Below are positions 1-13,700 of a DNA stretch of 64,000 nt, piece by piece (the first letter of the stretch is position 1; every line of letters begins with the position of its first letter). Source of the stretch: Litoditis marina. Lineage: Eukaryota; Nematoda; Chromadorea; Rhabditida; Rhabditidae. A program made the translations under genes and the position numbers. Location: positions 20,570,059 to 20,634,058 of the forward strand of contig OZ038435.1 in the NCBI GenBank assembly GCA_964036275.1, written 5' to 3'. A model generated the notes under the pieces. It saw only the letters and a program-made list of their open reading frames with translations. It was not told the DNA's origin and ran no database searches.

Positions 1-254
1 TAAAACTACTCAAATCGTATAGAACATACACCGCGACTGCGACTTGTGACCCTCCAAAAGTGTTCCAAACTGCTATTTTCATCAATTTTCGCTTCAATTT
101 ACACTAATTTGTGTATGAATTTCGCTGTCTTTCAACTTGCAACCCCTACTTTTAACGAAAATTAGTTCGCGACCGTTCATTTTCATAGGAGACTTTGGCG
201 GTGTATGGTATAGAAACCAACCTTGCGTGCATTTCCCGATTGTACGCCAGAACC

Positions 255-893
255 CTAGCGATAACGACTCGCGTCTGATCGCAGAGATGAGGGCGGTACT
301 GCAAGAAAGCGAAGCGTGATATGAAACCAACTTTCGATTAAAAACATTTGAACAGCACGTCGCCAAATTTAGCATCATCAAATAGCGCCAAGTTTTGTTA
401 GAATTTGGCAGGCTGTCAGATAAATTTGGATATCGCTCCAGTCCACTTGGGAATTGCCCAGAACCACTGGCGACAATTTACATTTCGCACGCTACAAAGG
501 CGAGAAAATCAAGGTCATCAGACGGAAACAGTATCCAACCGTCTACGTCTCTCTGACCTACACACTCTCTTGCCGAGGACTGGCTAGGCCGCAACACACT
601 AGACACTATTGTCCCGCGTTGACGAGGTCTGTGCAGCGTTTGCACTTTCCAAATCGATGCTAACGGTGTAGGTTACTTCGTCTCGCAGAGTTTGATCTCG
701 TCGCTTCTCGGGTCGAAATTCGCGAACTATGACGTGAATCGGAACCAGACTACAAACTACAACTGCCCGTAGTATGGCTGAAACTGACATTGGACGGCGT
801 TGCACCAGCCCCGTTGTTGTGGACGAATCCGGTCATATCGGGAAACGAGATGGGTTCGACTTTGACGGGCGAAGAAGACGCGGGAGCCACATC
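255..893 (-). other. Candidate further 3' exons of the upstream minus-strand gene, or start of another gene
   Basis: On the minus strand a Ser/Pro-rich reading frame opens after a TTTATAG acceptor at about 893 and reads SDVAPASSSPVKVEP, then MTGFVHNNGAGATPSN. A GTCAGT donor and a 39-base intron would lead in the same phase to a Ser/Arg-rich exon (SGSDSRHSSRISTR) ending near a GTAACC donor. A last candidate exon follows a TCTTGCAG acceptor at about 300 and ends at a TAG at 255-257. The composition matches the disordered gene at 1137-9068. If that gene uses a GTGGGT donor inside its last exon, these exons would continue it in phase 0. Alternatively they belong to a closely spaced downstream gene, only about 240 bases away. 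An overlapping frame at 599-755 (VREFRPEKRRDQTLRDEV) also looks codon-like, so frame choice is unsure. Confidence 0.3.
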
Positions 894-1136
894 AGACTAT
901 AAATCGATATATTTAACCAATACTCATAGAATTTCTTCCGTGAAATCGGAGAACCGAACAGTCTTTAATTTCCAGTCCAACCATTTGTGCAAGTACAAAA
1001 CTGTTATTCGTTTTCTTATGAATGTAGGATGTAAAGTTTGAGTTGAGACACCTGTAAAGTGGTCCGGAAAAGCAGAAAAAAATCTAAAAATTGACTACTT
1101 CCGCCAACCGCCTATTTGTAGAACACTCAAACCCTA

Positions 1137-4100
1137 CTAGTGTATGAATGAGGTGAGACCAATTCCCGAACCCACATTCTTCTCTTTCTGAGCTGCCAGG
1201 AACAGATTCCTGCGAGCCATCGCATCCATGTTTGACCCGTGTCCCTTGTTCTCTGCCCTCTCTCCGACTCCGATGATCTCATCCTCCAAAGGGGGCGTGG
1301 CCAGAGTGGTACGGGGCCCGGTGAGGCCGGCTCGCTGCAAGAATAACATGGTATTATTATAATTTCATCAACAGGGAAAGTTGGTTGGGCGACTCGGCTT
1401 CTTTAAATGCTTCAGAAGACCACGGTGAACCCAAATTCAGAATGATCTCCTGTTTCTTCTTCCCGGAACTCGGTACAATACAGAGTTACTTTCTCATTAT
1501 GAAGAAAAGGTTACATGTTTGGGAAATTTACACTACACTGTTAAAGTTCTTAATCATTTTCGAACACAAATAGGTACAACGTTTCGCAACAATCCATATT
1601 TATCTATGAGGGGGTATGTGCTGTTTGCAGTGACACAACCACAATAGAGACAACCAATTGGGAGCCGTGCTGGCAGTTAGACACCCATCTCTGAGTACGA
1701 GTAAACGAGCCGAAGCCAACCTTTCGATCCATCCAATATCGGGCCATCTGAGCATCTTTCGAGAAACGCGTCCTGTCTGTAACTCAATATAAACTGTAAC
1801 CAAGATCATATTCAAATTGGACCCCTATTTGGTTTCTAGAGAGAATTTAAGGAACAGAACCGAAACCATCTCCGCCTTATCATACTAGGTACGGGCTAAT
1901 TCACACCATAGTGCGAAACAACTAGAGCTTGAATGATTTCATTGTTACACGTACATTTACAATCTTGGCACGGTATGGTAATCAAACAGAAACTCACCAA
2001 CTGTTGCTTTGGTTGGACCGAGTCTTGCCGGGGTACTGTAGTTCTTGGGAACATCTGATGCCAGAGAAACAGAAGATACGGGGACGGGCGGTGCAGAGCT
2101 GAAGACGAAATCGATTTCATGACAAATAGTAACATGAATATGTTACTGTTTACTACTGACTAGTAGTCAGAAACACTGCGAGTTTTCCATATGAACAGTT
2201 GAAACGGTGAGATGTGTGAAGATTTCACATGTGAGAGCCCGCTTTGGGCTTAATTCTGGGTATACGAACAACTTTACATGACTGAAAATTGTGTCTACAG
2301 TATTACAGACTATGATTGTCTACCTGCTGTTGCTTGATGTGGGCGGAGCTTCTTCAGAAATGGGGCGGGGCGAAATCGAGATGGGCGGAGTCTCACTGAT
2401 GGGCGGAGTCCTGCAGAAACAAATGAACATACTGTTGCTGTCTAAAAACCTCATTTAAGGTGTGACTATACTTCGAGAGACCGAGGTTTTCGATGGAGCG
2501 ACTCAACTTTTTGATCATGAAATCCACATTTTTCAAACAGAAAATGATCCCCGGAAAGCATTAATACCTCCCCGCGGAAAGTTGGATCACAAAAAGTAGT
2601 GAGCTGATAAAGTGAACCCGGCTAGTGGCTATTTAGCAAACATACTGAGGTATGTTAGTGATGTTTCGAGCGTAATGATAATGTTGATGATACAAGTTGA
2701 TAGAATTACGTACGGTTGTTGCGCGTCTCCTTGCACCGCGGCCGTATCTGAATCGTCTTCAAGTGTCACCGTCAGCGGCTCCTGAAACAACAATTCAAAA
2801 GTCGATGCCGCAGAATAAGAGAGCTTTCAAATCGAAAATCGATGAGCACATGATCACCAATGAGTTGAAATTTTCGCAATTGAGACCAGATGCCATTTAG
2901 GATCATAGGCATAGGTGAGGCGACTTTGTTGTGCACAAAAATTTATAGGAAATTAGGTGTTTTTCTGGGCAATCAAACTACGAAACTGGGTGGGTGATCT
3001 GATTTTCACCAGTAAAGAACACTAGTTTTGAAATTAAGGTAGTTCAAAATTCTGATTCAACTGAAAAACGGGTTATTCTATGAGACATCCAACAAAGTGG
3101 CCCTATGTTTGTTTAGGATCAAATCTTATACCTTAGTCGGTCAAGTATAACAACTGGGTGACTACATTAGCGACTAGCCAGTTTTAGATTCAACTCTACT
3201 TCAACTAATTGAACTTTGACCTACCCGTACCTGTGGAGTACTGTAGCGTAGAACTGCCTGTGAAACGGGTATCAGACGACGAACGGCGGCTTGAACTGGT
3301 CGACTGAAACTGTAGAAGAATGATATTAATATTGAGAAGACTGAACTATTGAACAGAAACAATATAGGATTTATTCAACAAAATATTCAGACAAGAGATA
3401 TGTATGAATACTAACAAAAACATACATCGCCAAGGTCTCCCATGAAAGGGGGAGTCGCGAACAATTTCTTGTAAAAAAGTAGGGGTCGCGAGCTGTTAAC
3501 TTACGAATTTCATACAAAATCAGCGATAATCCTACAGAAAATAGTTGAATGTCGCTGTTTTGTGGGGTTGCGACACGAGAAAACACGGAGGGGTCGCGAG
3601 AATTTCTGGGGAGTGAGAGGCCCTTGGCGGTGTATGAACAAAAACCCAATAATGTGAAATAAAAAATGTATTTGAACCAACCTTTGTACTTTTGCAAAAG
3701 TTGTCTGGCTGCGAACTGCACGCAACCACTCATTTCTGCCACAATGTGTTGTATCTGAAGAAAAATAAGATATAAGTTCATACATTCACAATCATACACT
3801 GGATTGAGACTTTTCTGACCGGTACCCGATACCCCACTAAGAAATGTGAACCGCGACCCCCTTTTTCGGCCAATTACACATGCAACCGGGTTGCATGCAA
3901 CCAAAATGCAACCAGGTTGCATGTGTAAAGACAGTTTGGTTGCTCTCCAAATGCAACCGGGTTGCTTTCGGTTGCTTTTCAAATGCAACCAAAAGCGACC
4001 AAATTGCATTAAAACCGGAAAATGTCCAAAAATTTAGTGTTTGGTTGCACTTGAAAAGCAACCAAAAGCAACCCGGTTGCATTCGGAAAGCAACCGAATT

Positions 4101-7100
4101 TTTTTAACACATGCAACCCGGTTGCATGCAACCTGGTTGCATGTGTGAACCGCCCCCTTTTTCCTACCGGAAGTATAAACATCCGACTAACTTGTACAAT
4201 AAATAGGTTATTTTCATATTGACAATGCACCGAGACCCATCTATACTTTAACCCGCAACCCCTCCGCTAAAACTAGGCTAAGTTAGTGCATGTATAAGTT
4301 ATGGCACGTTTGAATACGCAGAGACAAATATGTATTCAGGGCAGTGAATGAGGTTTCATAATGATTTGAAGTAATCTAAATTCAATAAATCATGTAGGAG
4401 CACAGACAACCGTAGATTAAAATGACATAGATTTCTCTATTCACAGACAACCATCGTATGTCTCATTTAATTGCCATTCCAAAACGCCCCAATTACAAGA
4501 ACTATATAACTGGTTGCAGTGCCTTGAAGCGAGCCCATCCTATTCATACCCCAGTAAGGTTGTCCGAATAGTCAAAAAAATTCCATAAACGGACTCCATT
4601 TTAGCCAAATACGAGAAAAACATGTCTATTTTTGTTGCAAAATCATGAATTTCCACGTGTTTCAATCTGAAAACGAACTACTTCTTGTCCAATAGTCGGA
4701 CCTCACTGGTGTATGATCCTATTACCCATTTCAGGACCCGATAAATCATTAACCGAACAACCCAAAGTGAAAAACGAACCGACTGCCCGCTTCTTCTGTT
4801 TCGGGGGCGGCGGGGCCGGTTGTTTCGGCTGTGACATTTCCATGAAAACCGACTGCTGGGAGGCGAGAAGAGCGGCTATCAACGGGGATCGACCGGCCAC
4901 GTCTGAAAACACAGAACAAGTGAACAAGTGAGGGGACACGTGATTACACGTGCATACTCTAGAGAAAAGTCCTCTTTTTTCTCGTAAATCAACCGAAATT
5001 ACCGAAAAACTTTCTGATTTTCTCAAAAACTACTGAAAAACGTGAACGTCGAAGTTAACTGGCTAACACAAATCTTTATGGTCATACTTCAGGAATGAAT
5101 CCGTTTTCCCATTGAATCATCTAAAATTCATTAAATTTCATCAAAACATCCACGCTTTTTCCGCCTTCGACTTTTCTAAAATGTTCGTGCTGATTAGAAA
5201 GCTGAATTAAAACACAGCTTGTGCATATAATTAAACTTCCCTAAAACGAACAAATGCTGCGGCCCTAAAACGAACGAATGCCCACAACCCACCCTGTGTC
5301 CTTGGCTCCTTATCCCTGTTGAATCTCATGGTCGGCACATAATATGGCATTTCCTGCGGTCCCTTTCTCCCTATCCGGGACCCATTCTGGGAACCAGTTG
5401 GTCCAATCGATGAGGAACCACGACGATGCGAGGACGCCATCGGCACACCTGATAAGATGAGATACTGTTCACAGCGCATGCATGAAAACACAATTACTGT
5501 TGAACAAATACAACCTAATCTTTAGGTATCCCTGTTTTGCTAGAATCTACGTCAGGGTTGTCTCTCGTACAACTAACTACAAACACTAGCAGACGTATGA
5601 TTTCCGGGGGGAAATACGAAATACTGAGTGAATACAATACATACCGACCGAAAACCAGGTATTGGCCAAAACACAGATTTGGATGATATTTGAACGTTTT
5701 CATTCAACATTTCAACGCTTGTAAACATTCATTATTTCTTCCTTGTTGGAAGATATTGATATAACTACATAATCAGTGTATTACACATACAAGATGACGT
5801 CATCCAACTAACCCGTTTCGGATATAATTGGCGGTGGCGAGGGGGCGGAGTCACAGACAGACGGTTGTTGCAGGGGCATTGGGAGGGGTGCCGCGAAGCC
5901 GAGACCCGCAGATGACGTCATAGGCATGTTGACTGATGACGTCATGAGGGGACTGGGCCCGTAGACGGTAGGCGGGGCCAAGGCAAAGGGGGCGGAGTCG
6001 AAACGGGAGACCGGCGGGAAGGCGGAGTCGAATGGGGCCGGGGGCCTGATGATGAATTAAACAGTCATAAGCAAACTACAGTGAAGTTGTTGCCAAAAAG
6101 CCAAAAAAACTTTTTAAAAATCGGCTACCGTTTCGCCAATATAGGGCGGAGGTCGCATGCAAAATCGTGAGATTTCACGTATTCAAATGAAGAAATAAGA
6201 TACTTTTTGAAGAACAGTCGCATATCTTACAAGTGTATAGATGGTGTGAAGAAGTCAACAAAACTACCACCTATCTCAATACTATGAGTACACAAAGTGG
6301 TTGAAACACCAGATTCAAAAACATTCCATTATAAACAATTAAACATGCCCTCCTCCCCAGAAAGAGATCACGTACAACATTTCCGTCGTGTTCGAATTCC
6401 AGCTATAAGGATCTGAAACCAGCACAGATGACGTCATCGACTGAAAGGGGGCGGGGCCAGTGGAAAAGCTGCCGTAGGGAGCGGGCTGATGGGACAGTCT
6501 AAAATGATAGAGCATAGATGCCTAAATACATTATACATGCATTGAGCAATAAGCATGTCACTAGGACACTTAATGTTTTACAACAATGTATTGCATACCG
6601 TCAAACACCAGTAAGCTCTGACTAAGCGACAGAAAGTAGTCCGTTTTCAGATGTAAACACGTAAAAATTCATAATTTTTTATCAAAAGTAAACCGATTAT
6701 CTTCTTTTCGGCTAAAAAGTAGTCCGTTTTTCGAATTTTTCTGCCTATTTGGACAACTTTAATGGTGTATGCATACCGTTCAGTTCACTCAGATCATGCA
6801 AATTGGGAGTGGTAGCTAGACATTTAGATTGGGTTTATAGGCAAAGTATTTAAGCTGGGAGGCCCAGGCCCGAATGTCAAAACAATACCAATCGCGCCTG
6901 TGAGATAATATTAATCATATGGGAGATCGATTCATAGGCATAGCTGTTATTTCCACACTGAAAACACATCATGTAACCTTTCAAAACACAAATACAGTCC
7001 CCCACCTCTGCGTGTTGTTGGTGGCATTAAAGTGGTGGGAGAATATGGACTCGTCATATCCGGCTGCAGCATGGCTGCCGCCGGGAGCCACATCTTCCTG

Positions 7101-9068
7101 GGCGGCCAATTCGGCCAAGCCATCCACGGGCGACGCGAGGGGCGGAGCCAAATCTGGGAGGAAGACCGTGAGCGAAGGAAATATCACCCATTCTCAAGCA
7201 ATTCGAAACACGATGAGCGGGTATTTTGCCTATATTTTCGTAGCAGACAGAACGAAACAAACGGTGGGGCCGAAATTTGATTCAAAATCAAGTGTTTAGT
7301 GAGTTTAGTCTGAGTGAATACACGGGTGAGAAATCGAGTTTTCATCAGTAGCGCGCGGTTCTTGTTGAATTAGGGGTAGTTCACAAGTTTTATGGAATGA
7401 AAAACGTGTGATTTAATGAATCATCCAGCAAAATCGCGCCCTATGTTTGGAACGAAACAACGAAAGTACCCTATAAACGCGCTATCTTCATGGCGAACCG
7501 CATGAGCTGGTAATAAAGCTCACCAATGCCTAGTTTCTCTCTACGGACCCTCAACTCTACGGATTCTATGTGATCATTGTCTTGGTTGTAATTGTATGAA
7601 TAAAGTAACACACGGCTGAAATAGTTGCCGTAAAAGATTATTATTATTATTATTATAAACTCACTGAGACTTGGACCGGCCGTGTCCCCGGGGTTGGTCA
7701 AATCGCGCAGCCACACGCCCATTCCGCGCAGCTCCGTGTCCATTTTGATGTTGCTCACCATCGTGTTCACCACGCGATCCCTTTCCTCCTCCGTGTACAT
7801 CCGAGCTGAGATCGGATCGAAGGGAGGCAGTGCAACGCGGGGGGCGGAGCCTAAATTAACAGAGATAAAATATCATGTTTTCATTTTTATTCTTCTTAGA
7901 AAACGTATCAATTTGTCAAAGTAGGTTCTACTGGACACACTGTACATGATGCTTCATAAGAAACCAATCGATGAGAGACGGTAAAAACTATATACATAAG
8001 TTTTGTAGCATTTGTGGGAAAAATACAATTTTCGGTGTAGATGCTCTCTGTCTCTAATTAATGATTGGCCAGCCTAACACCTGCTACAGTACCCAAGTGT
8101 TCATACTGCGACTGCCAACTGTGCGACCACTTAGATTCTTAGGTAGCAGTAGCAGTCTGGCGTAAGAAATTAGAGCGTGCAGCTTAGAGCTTTAAAGAGG
8201 CGTATCTCATAAATATTCGAAACCGAAACATTCACGATTAGAATGCGACAAAAGCAAATGAGCCTTCAGATTCACGTAAACGTAACTGATACCCGAGACA
8301 GTCTCTCTGCGTCTCTCTGACTTGTACAGTTTCTAATCGAGCTACGAAATTAGCTGGAAATTTTCGAAGCAGATAACTAGACATGACCGTTAAATGATCA
8401 ATTGATCCACAACCCCCCAACCAACTGACCAGAACTCGACGACTGTGTCCGATCAGCGGTGAAACTCGACCAAGGCTGCGCGGAATTCGCCGGCAAATCA
8501 AATGGTTCCTCCCTGAAACAAGTATACACTCCAGTAACATTGTCCCGACGACCGAGACAAATCAGAAAATGGTCCCCTTTCGCCAAAATCGGCAAAACAT
8601 GAATTGTGATCAATCAATAACGTCAAATCTACTCCTTTTTGAAGGATAGTCACACCCTACTGATGCGTGAGGATGAAGCAAACAGTCGACTTACATACTC
8701 AATAGAAACACTAGGTTCTAAATGGTTGTGTGTCAGTACTAAACTAACGAACGTTAATATAACTATTAACCTGAACCCACCCATACACCAGCTGAATGAC
8801 ATTTCTATGACGAAGGTTAATTTTGAAAATCAGATTTTTGGTGTGAACAAATTTGTGGTAAACAGGTCCATTTAGCTCGAAATACGCGTCCCGCCTTTAG
8901 GGAATTCTGACCAATTCATTCAGATCTCCAAGACTTTATAAACATAAAAGTAAACTGATTATGAACGTACTTATTCTGTGTGGCAGTCTCCGTGGTTTCC
9001 TGTTCGGTGCTGACCCAGACATCGTGGAGAACATCCGAAATGTCCGGAGAGCGAGCCAGATCGGTCAT
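1137..9068 (-). CDS. Uncharacterised Pro/Ser/Ala-rich, mostly disordered protein (13 exons, about 571 aa)
   Basis: I do not recognise the family. Phase-compatible exons on the minus strand are 9068-8971, 8512-8430, 7850-7665, 7153-6996, 6485-6376, 6045-5813, 5448-5293, 4902-4726, 3754-3682, 2410-2324, 2098-1998, 1776-1721 and 1334-1137 (stop TAG 1137-1139). Each is bounded by AG/GT sites. The start is the first ATG (9068) after a TTGCAG acceptor at 9086, which could be a spliced-leader site. A short acidic start is followed by a folded-looking stretch, MYTEEERDRVVNTMV. Long Pro/Ala/Ser runs come next, with repeated DSAPF- and MTSS-type motifs. A Pro-then-Lys stretch (PPPPKQKKR) could be a nuclear signal. 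The end is charged, with FSKDAQMARYWMDRK and GIGLTSFIH. No signal peptide or membrane segment is seen. Weak points are the donor of exon 4 (ACT/GTATTT), the frame of the 3754-3682 exon, and whether the last exon is really terminal. Confidence 0.55.
3846..4165. repeat. Palindromic GCAACC/GGTTGC-rich foldback element
   Basis: The ends are inverted copies: GTGAACCGCGACCCCCTTTT on the left matches the complement of the right end at about 4145-4165. The interior is many short palindromes of the form GCAACC-GGTTGC. It lies in the intron between the 4902-4726 and 3754-3682 exons of the disordered-protein gene. Reading frames across it are Cys/Gln/Asn-rich artefacts of the repeat. No target duplication was seen. 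Confidence 0.75.
7478..7656 (+). mobile_element. 5'-truncated tRNA-derived SINE with (ATT)n tail, copy 1
   Basis: This matches the 3' two thirds of the element at 22542-22790. Both share CTTCATGGCG-AACCGCATGAG, CCTAGTTTCTCTCTACGGAC, GAATAAAGTAACACACGGCT and a tail of ATT repeats. The tRNA-like head is missing here. The ATT tail stops about 7 bases from the splice donor of the exon ending at 7665 on the opposite strand, so the insertion reaches almost to an exon. Confidence 0.8.
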
Positions 9069-9085
9069 GCCCCGGGCCAATCGTC

Positions 9086-10735
9086 CTGCAATACAAAATA
9101 AGCAGAGAACGACAGGCAACGCAGAAAAGTGATATTAGAAGTGAGAACTAATTATTGGAACATATACGTATATTTCGCTTTGCGCACTATTTCGCGACAC
9201 TCTCGCGACGCATCCCAGCTGTAAGCGAGATGTGAGAGCATAGAAATAGCGTATTTGAGGAGAAGCAGTTTGAGATGAAAAGGCCAGGATGTTTAAGAAT
9301 GCGGCAATGAGAATGGCACGCTGATACGAATTTGCGAATGATACGGTGGACGGTGCAAACTCTGTCAAAATGACCAGAATCTAGTCCAGTCAGTGAAAAA
9401 GACACATTTCGATAAATCACGCCGTCGATAACTTTTACCTAAAAACTGGATACGCTATATACTTACGTTAATTGACGTATTGCCCAACTGAAAAGCATAA
9501 TACAATGAGTATACAAACTAGTCAGATTCATGAGAGATAAAACCCTATCCTAGACACGGTGAGAACACCGTGTTGATTTGGCTGGATTCAAAAGCGGCGA
9601 TGCTGCCCAGCGCACACTGCGCGAAATAGCATGGGCTCTCGCATAGACGCAGAGAAAGAGGCAGCGAGAGAGCGCGCGTTTTAGGGAGGTCTCTAACCTC
9701 CGCTGCGTATCGCCGGCAAAAGGAGTGAGAGAGCGTGCAGTTTCGCAGAGACTTAGACAATAAAGACAAAAACACTACGTACTTCGCGGAGACTTAGAGA
9801 GCGAAGGGAAACCCAATTGGTGTTCTCACCGTGTAGAGAAGAAGAGCCAATTTTTTAGATACCCGATCCGAAACCAACCTTAAAGGGCTAAACTCAAAGG
9901 ACTGTTTGTCGCTGGGGCGCGCTTAATGGAGTCCTTTCGTTCGACATAGAAGTTTGTTTAAACTACATTGGAAAACGAAACTGGAATCGGGACAATAACC
10001 TCGGGTTTCTACTCTTATCTATCCTTTTTTCAGGAATGAAAATATTATCGATTCATTCGAATACAACAAATAAAAATACATAAAATATATTGATGGAACG
10101 ATAACCGATAGAGATAGAAGGTCCAAAATAGTTGATTGAATTTTTTATTGAATACTAAAACATCTTGGTCCTTGGAATACGATAGATAGGTAAACAATGT
10201 GGAGTAAATCGAAATTCATGGAATACTGCTAAAACAAAAATGGACGGGTTGATATAGGAGAGATGCATGCTGCAAAATCAATTTACGGAAAAGTGACTTA
10301 ACTAAACAATTCGAGAACTACGTACTTGTTTTGGGAGATGGTAATAATACAGATCTTAGAGTGTAGAGCACTTCTTATTGTCGTCCTATAATGAATATTA
10401 TGATGCAAAACTAATACACCCAGATAGAGACATATATGGTGAAGCTGTCTATTTACTGAGACTGACCTATTCTTTCACAGGGATCCTATTAACAACAACA
10501 GTGAATATGTGAAGATGGATGATTAACTAAACAACAGATCGAATATGTAACAGCGAGACACTCCTTCCAAAAAAAGCGAACAAAAGCTTGTAATAAATTA
10601 GATGTCCACACAAAATTAGCTGCGCGATCGGTTACTTTGGAATTGGTGACAAACACAATAATCACAGAAGATATCACACTATCGCAACACAAAGTGAGAA
10701 AGCGGTATAAATTATTATGAAAGGAGAGACGTTAG
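9086..10735. other. Intergenic stretch, no gene seen apart from one foldback
   Basis: This is the space between the F-box gene end and the first exon of the disordered-protein gene, both minus strand. Apart from the foldback at 9554-9834 I see only AT-rich sequence. No convincing exon bounded by splice sites and no signal-peptide-like start was found on either strand. Confidence 0.5.
9554..9834. mobile_element. Small foldback element with terminal inverted repeats
   Basis: The left end ACACGGTGAGAACACC is matched by the complement GGTGTTCTCACCGTGT at the right end. The interior has further imperfect inverted segments (CGCAGAG, GAGAGAGCG). It has the size and structure of a non-autonomous DNA transposon, with no coding capacity. 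Confidence 0.75.
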
Positions 10736-13700
10736 TTATAAAAACAGTTTATCTCTCAAATCGGGAATACCTTCGTATTCCACCATATAACAAGTACATC
10801 TATTGTGAGCATAAAAATTCAGAGCCAAATAAAGTCCCAATTCAGACCCGTGACGAGGGAGAGTTGCCTGTATCCGTTTATTTGAAGTTGGCCGAGCATT
10901 TTCCTCCTCCTTCACACCATAAAGTCCATCGAAGAAAAGACTTTTCATGTTTTGATTCCAACGCGGAGGCGCATCATGGTTGAAACTGTCCGAATCAGCC
11001 ACATTGCCAAACCAGAAACTGTCGATGCGTCTTTTTCCCGATTGCCACTCCTGTAACATTAACAAATAAAACTGAACTTATTTTGAATCCTTTGAATTTT
11101 TAGAGAGCCGTTTTTTACAACTGATACGTATAAACGTAGCAAACTGGTTATTGTAAATCTCGATAATAATAATCAACATTGGTCAATTATACGAGGTCTG
11201 TCAACCGCCATTCAGATGAGTGAATATCTGAATTCAATCCAACCCGTGTTTTGTGAAGCGACAGCCGATGAGCCAAAAGCTAACCACGGACTCCAACAAA
11301 TTGGTTTGTACTCTTAAACACAGGTAAATAATTACATCGATACATAATTACTGTTACATAATTAAACGCACGACGCACCTTCAGGAGAGTATTGATCGTG
11401 CTCGAATCAATCGATGGTAGACGAAGACTTGCTGCACCCAGACCGAGAATAGACTCCATCGCAACATCCGAATCCCACTCAGAAACGCTGACTGACGACA
11501 GCTTAAGTACACAGTGGTTATATACATACCCCAGTAAAGTTGTCCGAGTATCATGAAATAAGTTTATTTTTGGGGCAAAATTATCAGTTTTCACATCTAT
11601 AAACCCTGAAACGGAGCCTTTTCTGTGCATTAGTCTGACCTTATTGGTGTATGATTATCTGTATCCGATCTTTTGTCAGAAGTCGAGATAGAATACGAGA
11701 AATTGAAAACTACAACTCAAAAACTGTAAAATGCCCAGCCTACTCTTGTTCTACTCTACTACTTCGAATACTCCTATGGAAAATACAGATTTTCAACGTA
11801 AACCAAACAGGCTAAAATATGAAAAAATGTCGATTTAGTCGGTATTATGCTTGCAGATGCGGTGGTAAATCGTCCCCTACAGAATGAATAGCAGTGGCCG
11901 TATTCACCAATGTCCCGGGAAGGTAAAAAAGCTTCCCGCGCCTCTGGACCCTCCTCACCAGCACACTATTTTCGTGCTCCACCTTCCCGCGGGAAGGTAT
12001 TTTAGCTTCCCGAGGATTGGTGAATACGGCCACAGGCCCACAGGAGAGAGAGGAAAACAGAAAAGAGTGCGAAAGGAGTTTTCATGCTGTAAGGTGAATG
12101 CAAGTATCTGGACCAAATCACATACCTTAATTACAGCTGGCAGCCGGAGAATACGGTCATAGTCGGGGGGATTGTCATCTGGAGTGGAGTGGCTGGTGAA
12201 GTCTATGTGACCCACATGATGATCCTATAAATAATTGTTGAAAAAAAGCGGGGGTGAACCACAATCTCTAGAGTCGCAAAACGAGGTCAAACCTCAAACT
12301 TCAACTCCTCCAAAGCAATACAATATACAAACTCAAAAAGGTGGGTGGTAAATCAACTTTCTTTCAAAACTCAAAAGCTGTGTATGCTCACCATCAGAAA
12401 CTTGTTGAATCTTTCTGCCCCACATCGGAAATCGCCGTTGGAGATGCTCAGAGTGGTGATACGCAGATTTCGGTCATCAAGCATTTCGCAGTGGTGATCC
12501 GTAAACGTTGCCGAAATAAGATTCTGGAAAAAATACTGCCTACTAAATGTCAAGAAATATCAAAGAAAAGAGCGTCCGTAAGTTGATGATGTGGTCCTTT
12601 TTGTTTTCTGTAGAGGGGATGTTTTACGGTCAAACCCCTCTAACCGTCACCATACCACCTATAACTGCAAGTAGAAGTGGTTCACTTTCGGTTATTCGAA
12701 CAACTTTTGGAAATCATACTTACATTCTATATCTATAGGTTTGTAATTTGTTCCACGGAGTTTGAAATTTACCAAAACGGATGGAATTTACAGAATGTCA
12801 AACAGGAAACAAGTGCGTCTCAGAAACGCAGAAATCAGTAAACTACGAAGAAGGAATAGAGTAATTAACTAACAACCTTCGTTCTTCCAGCTAATTTCAA
12901 AATTGTTTCTCTAATTGCTTGTTATTTGAACGATCAATTTGCAATTTCCACATCAACTAACGCAAAAAAGACCAAGACTATACCTGGACATGAAAGCGGT
13001 AGGTAGCGAGGAGTGTGGAGAATGCGATATTGCTATATCGAAAACGGCCGTCGGAAGTTCGGCCGAGATGACACTGAAAATAACAGCGGTATCGGAAAAC
13101 TTGAAGAATGTATTTTCCGACAGTTTTTGTGCAATGTAATTCACCATAACAATATAACATAGTTTTCAACTTGACGCTTGAACCGATGAGACTAAGACTT
13201 GGTTCTTGGGACAACTAGAACAACAACTGATAGGAAAACAAGAGTTCAGGGAAACTATGGCAAATACAGGCATAATCACATATACTACAACGATTTCAGT
13301 TGTTTTATCTCGAAAATGTGATCTAATATCAGTTTGTATTAAACAAAACTATACGTAACAGTACAAATTTTGGTAGTTGGAACAGTTTCACGACAGACTC
13401 TGAAAAATTAACTTAAAATCTCCAGCTCCACCAACCGAAAATACTGCCGATGAGTCAGGGGTTGAGCTTAACAAATCCATCGAAGGAATCTCCACTGTGT
13501 ATCGGCTGTTATCGCAGATTTCGACCAAATCTGTCGAACAACCCCTGAGGCGGAAGAAACTGAAGACGTCCAGCTGAAAATTAAAACTTTTTAGAAACAA
13601 ACGAACACTGTTGTAAAATCTTGAACTCATCAACTTTGATGCTTAGCTATCCACAATGGACTATACGAATCATGGAAATCGTTCAAAACATAAACAAAAA

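Noticed and set aside
3371..4009. 212-residue minus-strand open frame, the longest in the window
   Set aside because: Most of it is translated palindromic repeat and intron sequence. Only 3682-3754 is a plausible exon, and a different frame fits its neighbours better.
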